Positions 17,801-29,140 of a DNA stretch of 64,000 nt are shown in pieces (the first letter of the stretch is position 1; each line of letters begins with the position of its first letter). The notes beneath the pieces were generated by a model. The model searched no databases. It saw only the letters and a program-made list of their open reading frames with translations, and was not told the DNA's origin. The translations under genes were made by a program, and so were the position numbers. The DNA comes from Kaistia defluvii (lineage in GTDB: Bacteria > Pseudomonadota > Alphaproteobacteria > Rhizobiales > Kaistiaceae): the NCBI RefSeq assembly GCF_040548815.1, contig NZ_JBEPSM010000001.1, positions 1,488,001 to 1,552,000 on the forward strand. The letters are read 5' to 3'.

Positions 17801-18256
17801 TCAGGCCAGCGCCTTTACGGGCAGGCGGAATGGCGCGCCGAGGCGATTGAAGGCATTCATCGCAGCAATGGTGATGGTGAGATCGACAAGATCCTTCGGC
17901 TCGAATGCAGCTGCAGCCGCCACATAGGCTCCGTCTGACGCATGTGTTTCGCTGACCAACGTCACCTCTTCGGCCCAGGCCAGCGCAGCGCGATACTGCT
18001 CTGGGAAAAGATGAGGCACCTCTGCCCATACTGGTACTAGCGCGACCTTGTCGATGGACATCGTCTTGAGTAGGTCCCGCGTATGAAGGTCGATGCAATG
18101 GGCACAGCCGTTGATCTGCGAGACCCGCAGGAAGACGAGATGGATGAGTTCCCCCGGCAGGTTGGTGCCCGTGGTGATGTAGTGATGGATGCCGAACAGC
18201 GCCTTTGCGCCCTGCGGTGCGACCGCGTGCCAGATCAGCCGTGTATTATCGCTCAT
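17801..18256 (-). CDS. Carboxymuconolactone decarboxylase (CMD/AhpD) family protein
   Basis: 151 residues, all-helical CMD/AhpD fold. Redox motif Cys51-x-x-Cys54 in INGCAHCIDLHTRDL with the following histidine at 58, typical of alkylhydroperoxidase-like members. Translation start: two ATGs lie two codons apart; ATG 18256 has AAGGA seven bases upstream and was chosen. Genes of this family are the standard genomic partners and targets of ECF41 sigma factors, one of which is encoded divergently next door. Probably a peroxide- or electrophile-handling enzyme; substrate unknown. Confidence 0.88.
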   Translation of the reverse strand: MSDNTRLIWHAVAPQGAKALFGIHHYITTGTNLPGELIHLVFLRVSQINGCAHCIDLHTRDLLKTMSIDKVALVPVWAEVPHLFPEQYRAALAWAEEVTLVSETHASDGAYVAAAAAFEPKDLVDLTITIAAMNAFNRLGAPFRLPVKALA

Positions 18257-18302
18257 GGTCATTTCCTTCGTCTGGGCGCCGTTCAGTGACGCTCGCAGAC
18301 TT

Positions 18303-18329
18303 GACGAGGCAGGCCGGATAACTGTGACA
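18303..18329 (-). promoter_or_regulatory. ECF41-type promoter of the CMD-family gene
   Basis: On the minus strand TGTCACA (18329-18323), exactly 16 bases, then CGTC (18306-18303). This is the known ECF41 promoter architecture. Places transcription start about 40 bases before ATG 18256. Confidence 0.85.
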
Positions 18330-18363
18330 TTCCCAGGAAATTTCTCGCGAGCGGCCGGATCCA

Positions 18364-18390
18364 TGTCACATTTGGGCACGCTGCCTCGTC
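18364..18390 (+). promoter_or_regulatory. ECF41-type promoter of the sigma factor gene (autoregulation)
   Basis: TGTCACA (18364-18370), exactly 16 bases, then CGTC (18387-18390). Same sequence and spacing as the divergent promoter at 18303-18329. It sits about 37 bases before the sigma factor GTG start. Confidence 0.85.
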
Positions 18391-18427
18391 TTATGCGCGT
18401 GGCCACACGGGAGACACGGAGACCTCA

Positions 18428-19357
18428 GTGTCAGCGGACGTTAGCGGCGGTGCCTCGGATCAGCGAAGGGGACGGAGCGATCAGCGCACTGCCGATTTTC
18501 AGGCGGAACGCAGTCGATTGCTGCGCCTCGCCTACCGAATGCTTGGTTCGCTCAGCGATGCCGAGGATGTCGTGCAGGATGCGTGGCTGCGCTGGGAGCG
18601 GACCGCGGGTGAGATAGAGTTCCCCACCACCTATCTGACCCGGATCGTCACCCGCCTGTGCCTTGACGAGCAAAAATCGGCACGCGCGCAACGCGAAATC
18701 TACGTCGGCCCATGGCTGCCGGACCCGCTGATAGGGTCGGTCGAGCCCGACGAAATGATCGCCGACGATATCACCGTTACGCTGATGCTGGCGATGGAGC
18801 GCCTGTCTCCCCTGGAGCGCGCGGCCTTCCTTCTCCATGACGTATTCGACATGGCCCTGCCTCAGGTGGCAGTCACCTTGGGGCGCGAGCCTGCCGCCGT
18901 TCGCCAGCTCGCATCACGCGCGCGCAAGCATGTCCAGGCGGCGCGGCCCCGATTCGCCCTGGAGCCGGCCGAAGCAGACCGGATCGCACGCGCTTTCTTC
19001 ACCGCCGCGCGCGACGGCGACGCCGCGCAACTCGCTGAACTGCTGGCGCAGGATGTCGAGATCCATGCCGATGGCGGCGGCAAGGTGCTTGCCCTCCGCA
19101 ATGTGGTGCGCGGACTCGAGCGCGCGCTCCGCTTGTTCGTCGGGTCCCACCGGAAGAATGTGCGTGCGCCGACCTTGTTGCGCACTGTGAAGATCGACGG
19201 CTTGCCAGGCTATATCAGCGTCGATGGTGACGGCCTCCTGCAGACTACCGCGCTCGATATTCGCGATGGCAGGATCGCCGCAATCTATATTGTCAAGAAC
19301 CCCGACAAACTGGCTCACCTTTCGTCCGCTATGGCAGCCGACGACGCCGAAAACTGA
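18428..19357 (+). CDS. ECF41-family RNA polymerase sigma factor with SnoaL-like C-terminal domain
   Basis: 309 residues. Sigma2 region with LLRLAYRMLGSLSDAEDVVQDAWLRW (residues 31-56), the ECF41 linker motif WLPDP at 96-100, sigma4 region with LSPLERAAFLLHDVFDMALPQVA, then a SnoaL-like extension of about 130 residues ending in the family hallmark NPDKL at 291-295. In ECF41 proteins this extension, not an anti-sigma factor, controls activity; no anti-sigma gene is seen here. GTG start with GGAG upstream. Divergent from its likely target, the CMD-family gene. Confidence 0.92.
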   Translation: MSADVSGGASDQRRGRSDQRTADFQAERSRLLRLAYRMLGSLSDAEDVVQDAWLRWERTAGEIEFPTTYLTRIVTRLCLDEQKSARAQREIYVGPWLPDPLIGSVEPDEMIADDITVTLMLAMERLSPLERAAFLLHDVFDMALPQVAVTLGREPAAVRQLASRARKHVQAARPRFALEPAEADRIARAFFTAARDGDAAQLAELLAQDVEIHADGGGKVLALRNVVRGLERALRLFVGSHRKNVRAPTLLRTVKIDGLPGYISVDGDGLLQTTALDIRDGRIAAIYIVKNPDKLAHLSSAMAADDAEN

Positions 19358-19451
19358 CTGGCAACTAAGCCCCAGCCTCGGCTGCAGGCCAAAGAGCGGC
19401 AACTAAAGGCTAAAATCCCTATCGAACCTACGCTACTGCCGCCGTTTCCCC

Positions 19452-21014
19452 TCATTCCCACTCGATCGTACCGGGGGGCTTGCTGGTTACGTCGTAGACG
19501 ACGCGGTTGATGCCCTTGACCTCGTTGATGATGCGGGTCGCGGCGCGGCCGAGGAAGTTCATGTCGTAGGGATAGAAATCCGCCGTCATGCCGTCGACCG
19601 AAGTCACAGCGCGGAGCGCCAGCACCGAGTCATAGGTGCGGCCGTCGCCCATCACGCCGACCGTCTGCACCGGCAGCAGGACCGCGAACGCCTGCCAAAT
19701 GGTGTCGTAGAGGCCGGCCTTGCGGATCTCGTCGAGATAGATCGCATCGGCCTTGCGGAGGATGTCGAGCTTTTCGCGGGTCACGCCGCCGGGCAGGCGG
19801 ATGGCGAGGCCGGGGCCCGGGAAGGGGTGGCGGCCGACGAAGCTGTCCGGCAGGCCGAGCTCGCGGCCGAGCGCGCGCACTTCGTCCTTGAACAATTCGC
19901 GCAGCGGCTCGACCAGCTTCATGTTCATGCGGGCCGGCAGGCCGCCGACATTGTGGTGCGACTTGATCGTCACCGACGGACCGCCCGAGAAGGAGACGCT
20001 CTCGATCACGTCGGGGTAGAGCGTGCCCTGGGCCAGGAACTCCGGCGCGCCCTTGCCGTCGCTGGCGATCTTCTTCGCCTCGGCGTCGAACACGTCGATG
20101 AACAGGCCGCCAATGATCTTGCGCTTGGTCTCGGGATCCGAGACGCCCTCAAGCTTGCCGATGAACAGATCCGCCGCATCGACGCTGACCAGCGGGATGT
20201 TGAAGTGCTCGCGGAACAGCGAGACGACCTGGTTGCCCTCATCCTGGCGCATCAGCCCATGGTCGACGAAGACGCAGGTCAGCTGGTCGCCGATCGCCTC
20301 GTGGATCAGCACGGCCGCGACCGCGGAATCGACGCCGCCCGAAAGCGCGCAGAGCACCCTGCCCTTGCCGACCTGCTTGCGGATCTTCTCGATCATCTGC
20401 TCGCGATAGGCCGACATGGTCCAGTCGGACTTGAGGCCGACGATCCTGTGCGCAAAGTTCGAGAGAAGCTTCGCGCCGTCCGGCGTGTGGACGACTTCCG
20501 GGTGGAACTGCACGCCGTAGAAGCGGCGGGTCTCGTCGGCGATGGCGGCGAAGGGCGCGCCGTCGGAAACGGCGATGACCTTGAAGCCCTCGGGAAGAGC
20601 CATGACCTTGTCGCCGTGGCTCATCCAGACCTGATGGCGGGTGCCCTTCTCCCAGACGCCCTCGAACAGTGGCGACGCTTCCTGGATATCGACGAAGGCG
20701 CGGCCGAACTCACGATACTCGCTGGTTTCCACGCGGCCGCCGAGCTGGGCCATCATCGTCTGCTCGCCATAACAGATGCCGAGGACCGGGACTCCCGCCG
20801 CGAACACGGCGTCTGGCGCGCGCGGTGAGCCGATGTCGCTGGTGCTGGCCGGGCTGCCGGAAAGGATCACGCCCTTCGGCTGCATCCTGGCGAAAGCGCC
20901 CTCCGCATTCTGGAACGGATGGATCTCGCAATAGACGCCGGCTTCGCGGAGGCGACGCGCGATGAGCTGCGTTACCTGCGATCCAAAATCGATGATGAGA
21001 ATGCTGTCGGTCAT
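19452..21014 (-). CDS. guaA: GMP synthase (glutamine-hydrolysing)
   Basis: 520 residues, full length. N-terminal glutamine amidotransferase with nucleophile Cys in GICYGEQTM (about residue 81) and the His-Glu pair in [11 protein letters not shown] pyrophosphatase domain with [11 protein letters not shown] (about 229); C-terminal dimerisation domain with [18 protein letters not shown] [13 protein letters not shown] and the invariant end KPPGTIEWE. Converts XMP to GMP. Lies near guaB and an rRNA methyltransferase gene, a grouping common in Hyphomicrobiales. Confidence 0.98.
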   Translation of the reverse strand: MTDSILIIDFGSQVTQLIARRLREAGVYCEIHPFQNAEGAFARMQPKGVILSGSPASTSDIGSPRAPDAVFAAGVPVLGICYGEQTMMAQLGGRVETSEYREFGRAFVDIQEASPLFEGVWEKGTRHQVWMSHGDKVMALPEGFKVIAVSDGAPFAAIADETRRFYGVQFHPEVVHTPDGAKLLSNFAHRIVGLKSDWTMSAYREQMIEKIRKQVGKGRVLCALSGGVDSAVAAVLIHEAIGDQLTCVFVDHGLMRQDEGNQVVSLFREHFNIPLVSVDAADLFIGKLEGVSDPETKRKIIGGLFIDVFDAEAKKIASDGKGAPEFLAQGTLYPDVIESVSFSGGPSVTIKSHHNVGGLPARMNMKLVEPLRELFKDEVRALGRELGLPDSFVGRHPFPGPGLAIRLPGGVTREKLDILRKADAIYLDEIRKAGLYDTIWQAFAVLLPVQTVGVMGDGRTYDSVLALRAVTSVDGMTADFYPYDMNFLGRAATRIINEVKGINRVVYDVTSKPPGTIEWE

Positions 21015-21116
21015 GGAACGGCCCGGCGTCTGAGGGGAATGGCCCCTCGGTTAAGCGATCGGGCCGAAAACTGCAATCGCGGAGCTGCCATCCGTCCTTG
21101 CATAGGTCAAAGAAAA

Positions 21117-21142
21117 CGGCCCGCACCTTGGGGTGCGGGCCG
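21117..21142 (-). terminator. Intrinsic terminator after the Pro/Ala-rich protein gene
   Basis: Stem CGGCCCGCACC (21117-21127) / GGTGCGGGCCG (21132-21142), 4-base loop. Read on the minus strand it is followed by TTTTCTTT. It separates the small gene at 21152-21556 from guaA. Confidence 0.85.
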
Positions 21143-21151
21143 AAGAAGCGA

Positions 21152-21556
21152 TCAGGGCGCGGCAGTCGCCGGCGTATCGGTCGCCGGTGCGGTCGCAGCC
21201 GGAGCTTCGGGCGCCGGAGCCGGCGCGACCGGAGCGGGCGTCTCGGCGGCGGGAGCCGGAGCCGGCGTCGCAGCCGGTGCGGGCTCTGCTGCCGGAGCCG
21301 ACGGCGCAACCGGGGTCTCGACGACGGGCTCGGGAGCCGGCGCCCAGAAGGCGAAGTCGGCGCAGCCTTCCGGCGCCTTGGCGTCGGCGAAGCGTTCCTT
21401 CAGCTTCTTGCAGGAGAATTCGCGCGCGGCGGTCGGCAACACCTTGTTGATCTGCACGCCGAACTGGTCGTTCGGGTTCGCGGCTGCGAACACGTAATAG
21501 GCCCAGTATCCCGCGAACAGGACGAGGATGATGGCGATAAGCCTGAGCAGGCGCAT
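21152..21556 (-). CDS. Small membrane-anchored protein with Pro/Ala-rich tail
   Basis: 134 residues, family not recognised. One membrane segment at about residues 3-24, then a short folded part with two cysteines (FSCKKLKERF and EGCADFAFW) and a tail of about 65 residues made almost wholly of Ala, Pro, Glu and Thr. Likely anchored in the inner membrane with the tail in the periplasm, spanning or touching the wall. ATG 21556 has GGAGG seven bases upstream; the longer open frame to 21655 has no such site. Sits alone between guaA and the rRNA methyltransferase gene. Confidence 0.7.
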   Translation of the reverse strand: MRLLRLIAIILVLFAGYWAYYVFAAANPNDQFGVQINKVLPTAAREFSCKKLKERFADAKAPEGCADFAFWAPAPEPVVETPVAPSAPAAEPAPAATPAPAPAAETPAPVAPAPAPEAPAATAPATDTPATAAP

Positions 21557-21667
21557 AAGTCTACCTCCGTAATCGGGAGAACCCCGGGGCCGTCCTTCTA
21601 TCGGCGCGACAGCACGCTGTCGAGACGAAGACCCGGCAACACCGGGAGGGCTCACAGATGAATGCGC

Positions 21668-22981
21668 TCAGGCGGCTCGCGTCAGCACGGAAACGAAGAA
21701 ACCATCCGTGCCGCTGGCGAGCGGGGTCATCAGAAGACCGTTCGACAGCAGCCGCACGGCCGGGCCGAGGATGTTCATCGATTCCTGCTCATAGGCCTCG
21801 ACCACCGCCTGGGGCGGAACGACCGCGAAGCCGGGATGGGCGGCGAGGAAGGCGTCGATCTGGTCAGTGTTCTCCTCCTCCAGCACCGAGCAGGTGATGT
21901 AGACGAGACGCCCGCCGGGCTTCACGTAGCGGGCGGCGGTCTCCAGCACCAGCGCCTGGTCCTTGTTGCGCTCGGCGAGGCTGCCAGGCCGGATGCGCCA
22001 CTTGGCGTCGGGATTGCGGCGCCAAGTGCCGGTGCCGGTGCAGGGCGCGTCGACCAGCACGAGATCCATGCGATTCTCGAGATCGTCGAGGACGTCGCTG
22101 TTCGGCCGCGGCGTGCGAACCTGGACGTTGCGCACGCCGGCGCGCGTCAAGCGGTCGTGGATCGGCGCCAGGCGACGGCGGTCGGAATCATGAGCGAAGA
22201 TCTGGCCATGGTTCTGCATGGCAGCCGCCAGAGCGAGCGTCTTGCCGCCGCCCCCGGCGCAGAGATCCAGCACCTGCATGCCCGGACGGGCGCCGGCGAA
22301 TTCGGCCGCGAGCTGGCTGCCCAGATCCTGGATCTCGACCTGCCCCTTCAGGAACGGCTCGGTCGAGGCGATATGCGGCTCGGCCGATCCCGGCTCCAGC
22401 GGCAGGCGCAGGCAGAGCGCGGAAAGCGCGGGGCGCTCGGGCGTCCGGCCGATCGCGGCGGCGAGTTCGGAAGCCGCGTGATCGGCCTCGGCCTTGAGGG
22501 TGTTGACGCGCAAATCGAGCGGCGCCGGCGTCGCCAGCGCCTGCAGTTCGGCCACGACATTGTCGCCGAAGATGCGCGCAAAATTCGGCGCTATCCATTC
22601 GGGATAGTCGCCCCGCACAAAGTCCGGCGCATCGGCGAGCGCGTCGCGGGACAGCACCGCGCGCTCGTCGTCGGTCAGCGGCGCCGGCGCGAAACGGTCG
22701 CCCGAGAACAGCTTTTCGATCGCCGCGATGTCGAGGCCGCGATGCCTGCGGAACAGGCCGAGCATCACGGAGCGACCATCGTCGCCGCCACCAACTGCCG
22801 CCGACGAGTTTCGGTGCCGGAGCGCGTCAAAGACGAGATCGCCGATGGCGCGGCGATCCTTCGAGCCCGCGAAGCGGTGCGCGAGGCCCCAATCCTTCAG
22901 GGCGTCGGGCGCCGGGCGGCGACGGGTTGCGATATCATCGAGAACCTCGATGGCGGCGGAGATGCGTGCGGCTGGGATCAT
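21668..22981 (-). CDS. RsmB/NOP-family RNA (cytosine-5) methyltransferase
   Basis: 437 residues. N-terminal NusB-like helical region, then a Rossmann SAM domain: VLDLCAGGGGKTLALAA (motif I, about residue 240), DLVLVDAPCTGTGTWRRNPDAKW with the PC motif, and LVYITCSVLEEEN with the TC catalytic cysteine. Methylates a cytosine in rRNA, most likely 16S rRNA position 967 if orthologous to RsmB; exact target not provable here. Adjacent to a MAPEG gene and between guaA and guaB. Confidence 0.9.
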   Translation of the reverse strand: MIPAARISAAIEVLDDIATRRRPAPDALKDWGLAHRFAGSKDRRAIGDLVFDALRHRNSSAAVGGGDDGRSVMLGLFRRHRGLDIAAIEKLFSGDRFAPAPLTDDERAVLSRDALADAPDFVRGDYPEWIAPNFARIFGDNVVAELQALATPAPLDLRVNTLKAEADHAASELAAAIGRTPERPALSALCLRLPLEPGSAEPHIASTEPFLKGQVEIQDLGSQLAAEFAGARPGMQVLDLCAGGGGKTLALAAAMQNHGQIFAHDSDRRRLAPIHDRLTRAGVRNVQVRTPRPNSDVLDDLENRMDLVLVDAPCTGTGTWRRNPDAKWRIRPGSLAERNKDQALVLETAARYVKPGGRLVYITCSVLEEENTDQIDAFLAAHPGFAVVPPQAVVEAYEQESMNILGPAVRLLSNGLLMTPLASGTDGFFVSVLTRAA

Positions 22982-22993
22982 GGTCCCGCGCTT

Positions 22994-23401
22994 CTAGAGT
23001 ATCCGGACGGCAAGGTCGAGCCAGAGGAAGCAAACCAGCAGGAATCCGACCAGAAAGCTCAGGTGGCGCAGCACAAGCGGCCCGTTCAGCGAGCTGACCG
23101 TGTGGACGACCCGGCTGGCGACGAAGAGCCATGCCACGGCCACTTCGAGGATGGAGGTGCCGTTGATGCCGAACAGGAAGCCGACAACCACGAAAAACAG
23201 GATGGGCAGCTCGAACTGGTTGGCGAGATGGCGGCGGGCGGTCGCCGATGCGTCGGGCTCCTTGGCGCCGGGCGCGAATTCGGTCGAGGACACGGCGCCG
23301 CTGTTGACGGCATTGCGGCGCGTGATGCCGAGCCAGAGATAGCAGAAGGCGATCAGCGCGAATTGCGCGATCGCCGGCCAGAGGATGACGGTCTTCAGCA
23401 T
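22994..23401 (-). CDS. MAPEG-family membrane protein
   Basis: 135 residues with four hydrophobic segments and the MAPEG pattern (RRHLANQFELPILFFVV, VASRVVHTVSSL). The family includes glutathione transferases and related enzymes of eicosanoid and glutathione metabolism in eukaryotes; bacterial members like this one have no firm function. Starts 121 bases from the guaB stop on the same strand. Confidence 0.85.
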   Translation of the reverse strand: MLKTVILWPAIAQFALIAFCYLWLGITRRNAVNSGAVSSTEFAPGAKEPDASATARRHLANQFELPILFFVVVGFLFGINGTSILEVAVAWLFVASRVVHTVSSLNGPLVLRHLSFLVGFLLVCFLWLDLAVRIL

Positions 23402-23461
23402 GGAGCCCCCGATTGGTGGATCGCCGGCGATTGCCGGCCATCAGGCCGCAAACAAGCAAAA

Positions 23462-23488
23462 GGGGCAGAAGGTTCCCACCCCTGCCCC
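23462..23488 (-). terminator. Intrinsic terminator after guaB
   Basis: GGGGCAG (23462-23468) pairs with CTGCCCC (23482-23488) across a 13-base loop. On the minus strand the stem is followed by TTTTGC, directly past the guaB stop. Confidence 0.65.
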
Positions 23489-23522
23489 CTTTCATATCAC
23501 AAGCCGCCAGGCCGAAGCCGGA

Positions 23523-25328
<1,806 letters not shown>

Positions 25329-26318
25329 ATGCTGCTCAAGCACATTCACCAGAGGGCGCGGAGGGTCATTCGCGCCGTCCAAGAAGCCATCCACCGGCCA
25401 CGTCCTGTCGCGATGCGACTGCTGCGGCGTTCTCCGTATCTCGGCCCCATACTGGTTCGATCCTGGCATCGGCGGCGCTTCGAGCAGCGGATGCAACGTC
25501 CGCTTCGCCTCAGTCCGCCCATCGACCTAAACGATCACCTCGTCCATCGAATTATCTATGACCGAGATCCGCGTCTGAAGGTCCTCTGCGACAAGATCGC
25601 TGTCCGGGACCTGATAAGAGAGCGGCTGGGCGATGCGTTCGTCGTGCCGCTTCTCGGGGTTTGGAGCGATCCGCGCGATATCGCCTGGCGCAGCCTGCCG
25701 GATCGATTCGTGCTGAAACCCAATCACAGCTCCGGTCCCGTTGCCCTGATCCGCAATGCAGGCGATCGCGACACCCAGGCCCTCACGGCCAAGGCGACCG
25801 AGTGGCTTCGTCATGACTTCTTCGATTCAAGCCTCGAATGGGGATATCGAGGCCTGCCGCGCCGCATCACGGCCGAACCGCTCCTGCTCGGCCCCGACGG
25901 AGGCGAGGTAAACGAAGCCGTCGCCTTGACCTTCGGCGGAAAGGTCGCGGCCATTCGAATCTTCATCGGCGGCAAGGACAACCCCGACCGCAGCGACAAC
26001 TGGTTTGACCGAAACAGCGTGCGGCTGCCGTTCTACTCACTCAAATATAAACTTGGCGACTATGTACTGGATCCGGCGATGACTACGCGCATCATCGTTG
26101 CAGCCGAGGCGGTATCGGCGGGTTTCAGCCACCTTCGGGTGGATTTCTACCTCACAGCCGATGGTCTGAAGATCGGCGAGCTAACGCCTTATTGCGGCGC
26201 GGGCATGATTCCCTGGAACCGCCGTGGCTGCGACAATGTCTTCGGCCAGTTCTGGGACAATCCGAGCCGGATCAACGAGATCGATGATCTCGGCGCCCTC
26301 ATCGAGGCGTCGGACTGA
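25329..26318 (+). CDS. TupA-like ATP-grasp family protein (first of tandem pair)
   Basis: 329 residues. Matches the pattern of TupA-like ATP-grasp proteins: DRDPRLKVLCDKIAVRDLIRERLG (about residues 78-101), LPDRFVLKPNHSSG (nucleotide-binding strand), FYLTADGLKIGELTPYCGAG near the C-terminus with the acidic metal ligands. Such proteins sit in cell-surface polysaccharide clusters and are thought to ligate amino acids to sugar acids. No glycosyltransferase neighbours are present here. No clear Shine-Dalgarno at ATG 25329, so the start is uncertain. Closely similar to the next gene. Confidence 0.75.
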   Translation: MLLKHIHQRARRVIRAVQEAIHRPRPVAMRLLRRSPYLGPILVRSWHRRRFEQRMQRPLRLSPPIDLNDHLVHRIIYDRDPRLKVLCDKIAVRDLIRERLGDAFVVPLLGVWSDPRDIAWRSLPDRFVLKPNHSSGPVALIRNAGDRDTQALTAKATEWLRHDFFDSSLEWGYRGLPRRITAEPLLLGPDGGEVNEAVALTFGGKVAAIRIFIGGKDNPDRSDNWFDRNSVRLPFYSLKYKLGDYVLDPAMTTRIIVAAEAVSAGFSHLRVDFYLTADGLKIGELTPYCGAGMIPWNRRGCDNVFGQFWDNPSRINEIDDLGALIEASD

Positions 26319-26453
26319 CGGCACGCCGAAGCCGTGCAGGTCGACAGAGCAGGATTGCCGAAGGCGCTTGCGTAAACAACGGACGTGAGCCAAACGGGGC
26401 ACGAACTCTGCGACTGAATCGCAGATTCACGCGGCATTCACTTAGCAAGTTCC

Positions 26454-27638
26454 ATGTTCTTGAAACACCTTCCTCTCCGGGCCATCCGATCGGCCCGCGC
26501 CGCCGCCTCGGCGTGCAAACCCTCGCCGATGGATCGAACCCTCGGCGGAGCGGGCCGGCGCATGAAGGTTCCGCCTGCTCTCCTCCGACCCTGCCGCAGC
26601 ATCCAGCGGCGGCTGGTCCGCAAGGCACGGCGGATGCCAATCTTGGGCGACCGGCTGCTTCGCCGCTTGCATATCCAGCGCTACACGGCCGCGATGGGCG
26701 AGGCGCCGCGGCTGGCGCCGCCGGTCACCTATTCCGAGCACCTGCTGCACCGCATAATCTACGACCGCGACCCGCGACTGAAGATCGTATCCGACAAGCT
26801 CGCCGTTCGGACGCTGATCCGGGATCGCGTCGGCGAAAGCTTTCTCGTGCCGCTGCTGGGCAGTTGGGAGGATCCGGACGACATTCCTTGGGCAACCTTG
26901 CCGGAAAGGTTCGTCCTGAAGCCGAACCACGGCTCTGGCATGGTGGCGATCGTCTCGGACGCCGCGCGCCTGCAGCGGGCCGAGATCGAGGCAGAGATGC
27001 GGCGATGGCTTCGGCTCGACTATTTTGATGTCGCCTGTGAATGGGGATATCGGAAGCTGCCGCGGCGCCTGATGGCGGAACCGCTACTGTTGGGCCCCGA
27101 TGGCCATCCGCCGACGGAAGCGCAGGTCATGACCTTCCATGGCCGCCCGGTGATGATCCGTATTTTGACCGGCAAGAAGGGCCGCGACACGCGCCATGGC
27201 AACTGGTTCGATATCGATGGCAACGAACTGAGCCTGCAGTCGCGGAATATCCCGGTCGGCGCCTATTCGCTCCCGCGATCGATGGCGCATGCGCTGGCGG
27301 AGATCGCGGGTCGCGCGGCGTCCGGCTTCGATCATCTGCGCGTCGATTTCTACCTGACCGATCAAGGGCTCAAGATCGGCGAACTCACCGCCTACCATGC
27401 CAGCGCGATCGTCGAATGGAACGAGCCGCTCTTCAACGAGTTGCTCGGTCGCTGCTGGCGTGACCCGGCCGAAGCGGCTGCATCGCGCAGCCAGGCAGCG
27501 CTTCGTTCCCTCCGGCGGGAGGCTCCCATCGCCGATTCGCCTCGCGCCAGCCGCCTCAACGCGCTGCATCAAGCTACCGTCGAAAGCCGAGCCAAAGAAA
27601 TCGTGACTTCGAAAGAGAGCGCGATCGTCCTAAGGTAG
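26454..27638 (+). CDS. TupA-like ATP-grasp family protein (second of tandem pair)
   Basis: 394 residues, a clear paralogue of the preceding gene: DRDPRLKIVSDKLAVRTLIRDRVG, LPERFVLKPNHGSG, EWGYRKLPRRLMAEPLLLGPDG, HLRVDFYLTDQGLKIGELTAYHA. It carries about 60 extra C-terminal residues. ATG 26454 was kept because the encoded MFLKHLPLRA resembles the MLLKHIHQRA start of the paralogue, although ATG 26562 is possible. Function as for the first copy; likely arose by tandem duplication and then diverged. Confidence 0.75.
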   Translation: MFLKHLPLRAIRSARAAASACKPSPMDRTLGGAGRRMKVPPALLRPCRSIQRRLVRKARRMPILGDRLLRRLHIQRYTAAMGEAPRLAPPVTYSEHLLHRIIYDRDPRLKIVSDKLAVRTLIRDRVGESFLVPLLGSWEDPDDIPWATLPERFVLKPNHGSGMVAIVSDAARLQRAEIEAEMRRWLRLDYFDVACEWGYRKLPRRLMAEPLLLGPDGHPPTEAQVMTFHGRPVMIRILTGKKGRDTRHGNWFDIDGNELSLQSRNIPVGAYSLPRSMAHALAEIAGRAASGFDHLRVDFYLTDQGLKIGELTAYHASAIVEWNEPLFNELLGRCWRDPAEAAASRSQAALRSLRREAPIADSPRASRLNALHQATVESRAKEIVTSKESAIVLR

Positions 27639-27669
27639 GCTTAGAATAAGCGCCCTTATAAGAGGCCCC

Positions 27670-29121
27670 ATGGCTCCGCATCGCCCCCCCGCCCGGATCC
27701 TTCTTCCCCTGATCGTCGCCTGCGCGCTGTTCATGGAGAACCTCGATTCCACCGTCCTGTCGACATCGCTTCCCGCCATCGCCCGCGATTTCGGCGTCAG
27801 CCCGATCGATCTCAAGCTGGCGCTGACGTCCTACCTGCTCACCATCGCCATCTTCATCCCCGCTTCCGGCTGGGTGGCGGACCGCTTCGGCGCCCGCTCC
27901 GTCTTCCGCCTGGCGATCATCCTGTTCACCCTGGGCTCGATCTGCTGCGGCCTGTCCAGTTCGATCCTGGAGATCGTCGGCTCGCGCGTGCTGCAGGGCA
28001 TTGGCGGCGCCATGATGGTGCCGGTCGGACGGCTGGTGATCCTCAAGTCGGTGCAGAAATCCGAGTTGGTCGGGGCGCTGGCCTGGCTGACCGTGCCGGC
28101 GCTGATCGGCCCCGTCGTCGGCCCCGTCGTCGGCGGGTTCATCACCACCTATTTCGACTGGCGCTGGATCTTCTGGATCAACGTACCGATCGGCGTGCTC
28201 GGCGTGACGCTGGCCACCCTGTTCATTCCCGACATTCGCGGCGAGGAACAGGTTCGATTCGATTTCATCGGCTTCCTGCTGACCGCCTTCGGCATCGCCG
28301 GCTTCATCACCGGCTCGACCTCGCTCGGGCTCAACCTGATGCCCTGGCCCTATGTCGCGACCTGCCTGATCGGCGGCGCCGCGTTGCTGACGGTCTATTT
28401 CTTCTATAGCCGCCGCGTGGCCAATCCGATCCTCGACCTGTCGCTGTTCACGATCCCGAGCTTCGCCGCCAGCGTCTTCGGCGGCATGCTGTTCCGTATC
28501 GGCATCGGCGCCCTGCCGTTCCTGCTGCCCTTGATGCTGCAGCTCGGCTATGGGCTGACGCCGTTCCAGTCGGGCACCATCACCTTCGTCTCGGCGATCG
28601 GCGCGATCGCGATGAAGTTCGTCGCGCCGCCGCTGCTCCGGCGGCTCGGCTTCCGTACGGTGCTGATCGCGAACTCGTTCATAGCCGCGTTCTTTGTCGG
28701 CGTGCCGGCAGCGTTCTCGATCGGAACGCCGCTGCACCTGATCACCGGCCTGCTGTTCGTCGGCGGCTTCTTCCGCTCGCTGCAGTTCACCAGCGCCAAT
28801 GCGCTGTCGTTTGCCGACGTGCCGGTGTCGCGGATGAGCCGGGCGACGAGCATGACCAGCGTGTTCCAGCAATTGGCGCTGTCACTCGGCATTTCGACCG
28901 GTGCGATCTCGCTGCAGTTGACGATGCGCGCCCATGGCGGCTCCGAGCTGAATCTGGCGGCGTTTCACCCGGCCTTCCTGGTGGTCGGCCTGATCGCCAT
29001 GAGTTCGGTGATCTTCTTCATCCGCATGCCACGCGATGCGGGCTCCGAAATGTCGGGCCGCAGCGTCGCGGTCAAGGAGCTGGCGCCGGATCCCGTCACC
29101 GCCATGCGCGAGCGGGCCTAG
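27670..29121 (+). CDS. MFS drug-efflux-type transporter (DHA2 family)
   Basis: 483 residues and about fourteen hydrophobic segments. ENLDSTVLSTSLPAIARDFG at the start is the typical first helix of DHA2 proton antiporters; GWVADRFGARSVF is MFS motif A; RVLQGIGGAMMVPVGR is motif C-like. Expected to export toxic or amphiphilic compounds in exchange for protons. GAGG before ATG 27670. Stands alone; no regulator beside it. Confidence 0.88.
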   Translation: MAPHRPPARILLPLIVACALFMENLDSTVLSTSLPAIARDFGVSPIDLKLALTSYLLTIAIFIPASGWVADRFGARSVFRLAIILFTLGSICCGLSSSILEIVGSRVLQGIGGAMMVPVGRLVILKSVQKSELVGALAWLTVPALIGPVVGPVVGGFITTYFDWRWIFWINVPIGVLGVTLATLFIPDIRGEEQVRFDFIGFLLTAFGIAGFITGSTSLGLNLMPWPYVATCLIGGAALLTVYFFYSRRVANPILDLSLFTIPSFAASVFGGMLFRIGIGALPFLLPLMLQLGYGLTPFQSGTITFVSAIGAIAMKFVAPPLLRRLGFRTVLIANSFIAAFFVGVPAAFSIGTPLHLITGLLFVGGFFRSLQFTSANALSFADVPVSRMSRATSMTSVFQQLALSLGISTGAISLQLTMRAHGGSELNLAAFHPAFLVVGLIAMSSVIFFIRMPRDAGSEMSGRSVAVKELAPDPVTAMRERA

Positions 29122-29140
29122 GGCGGGACATTGCAGCTTA

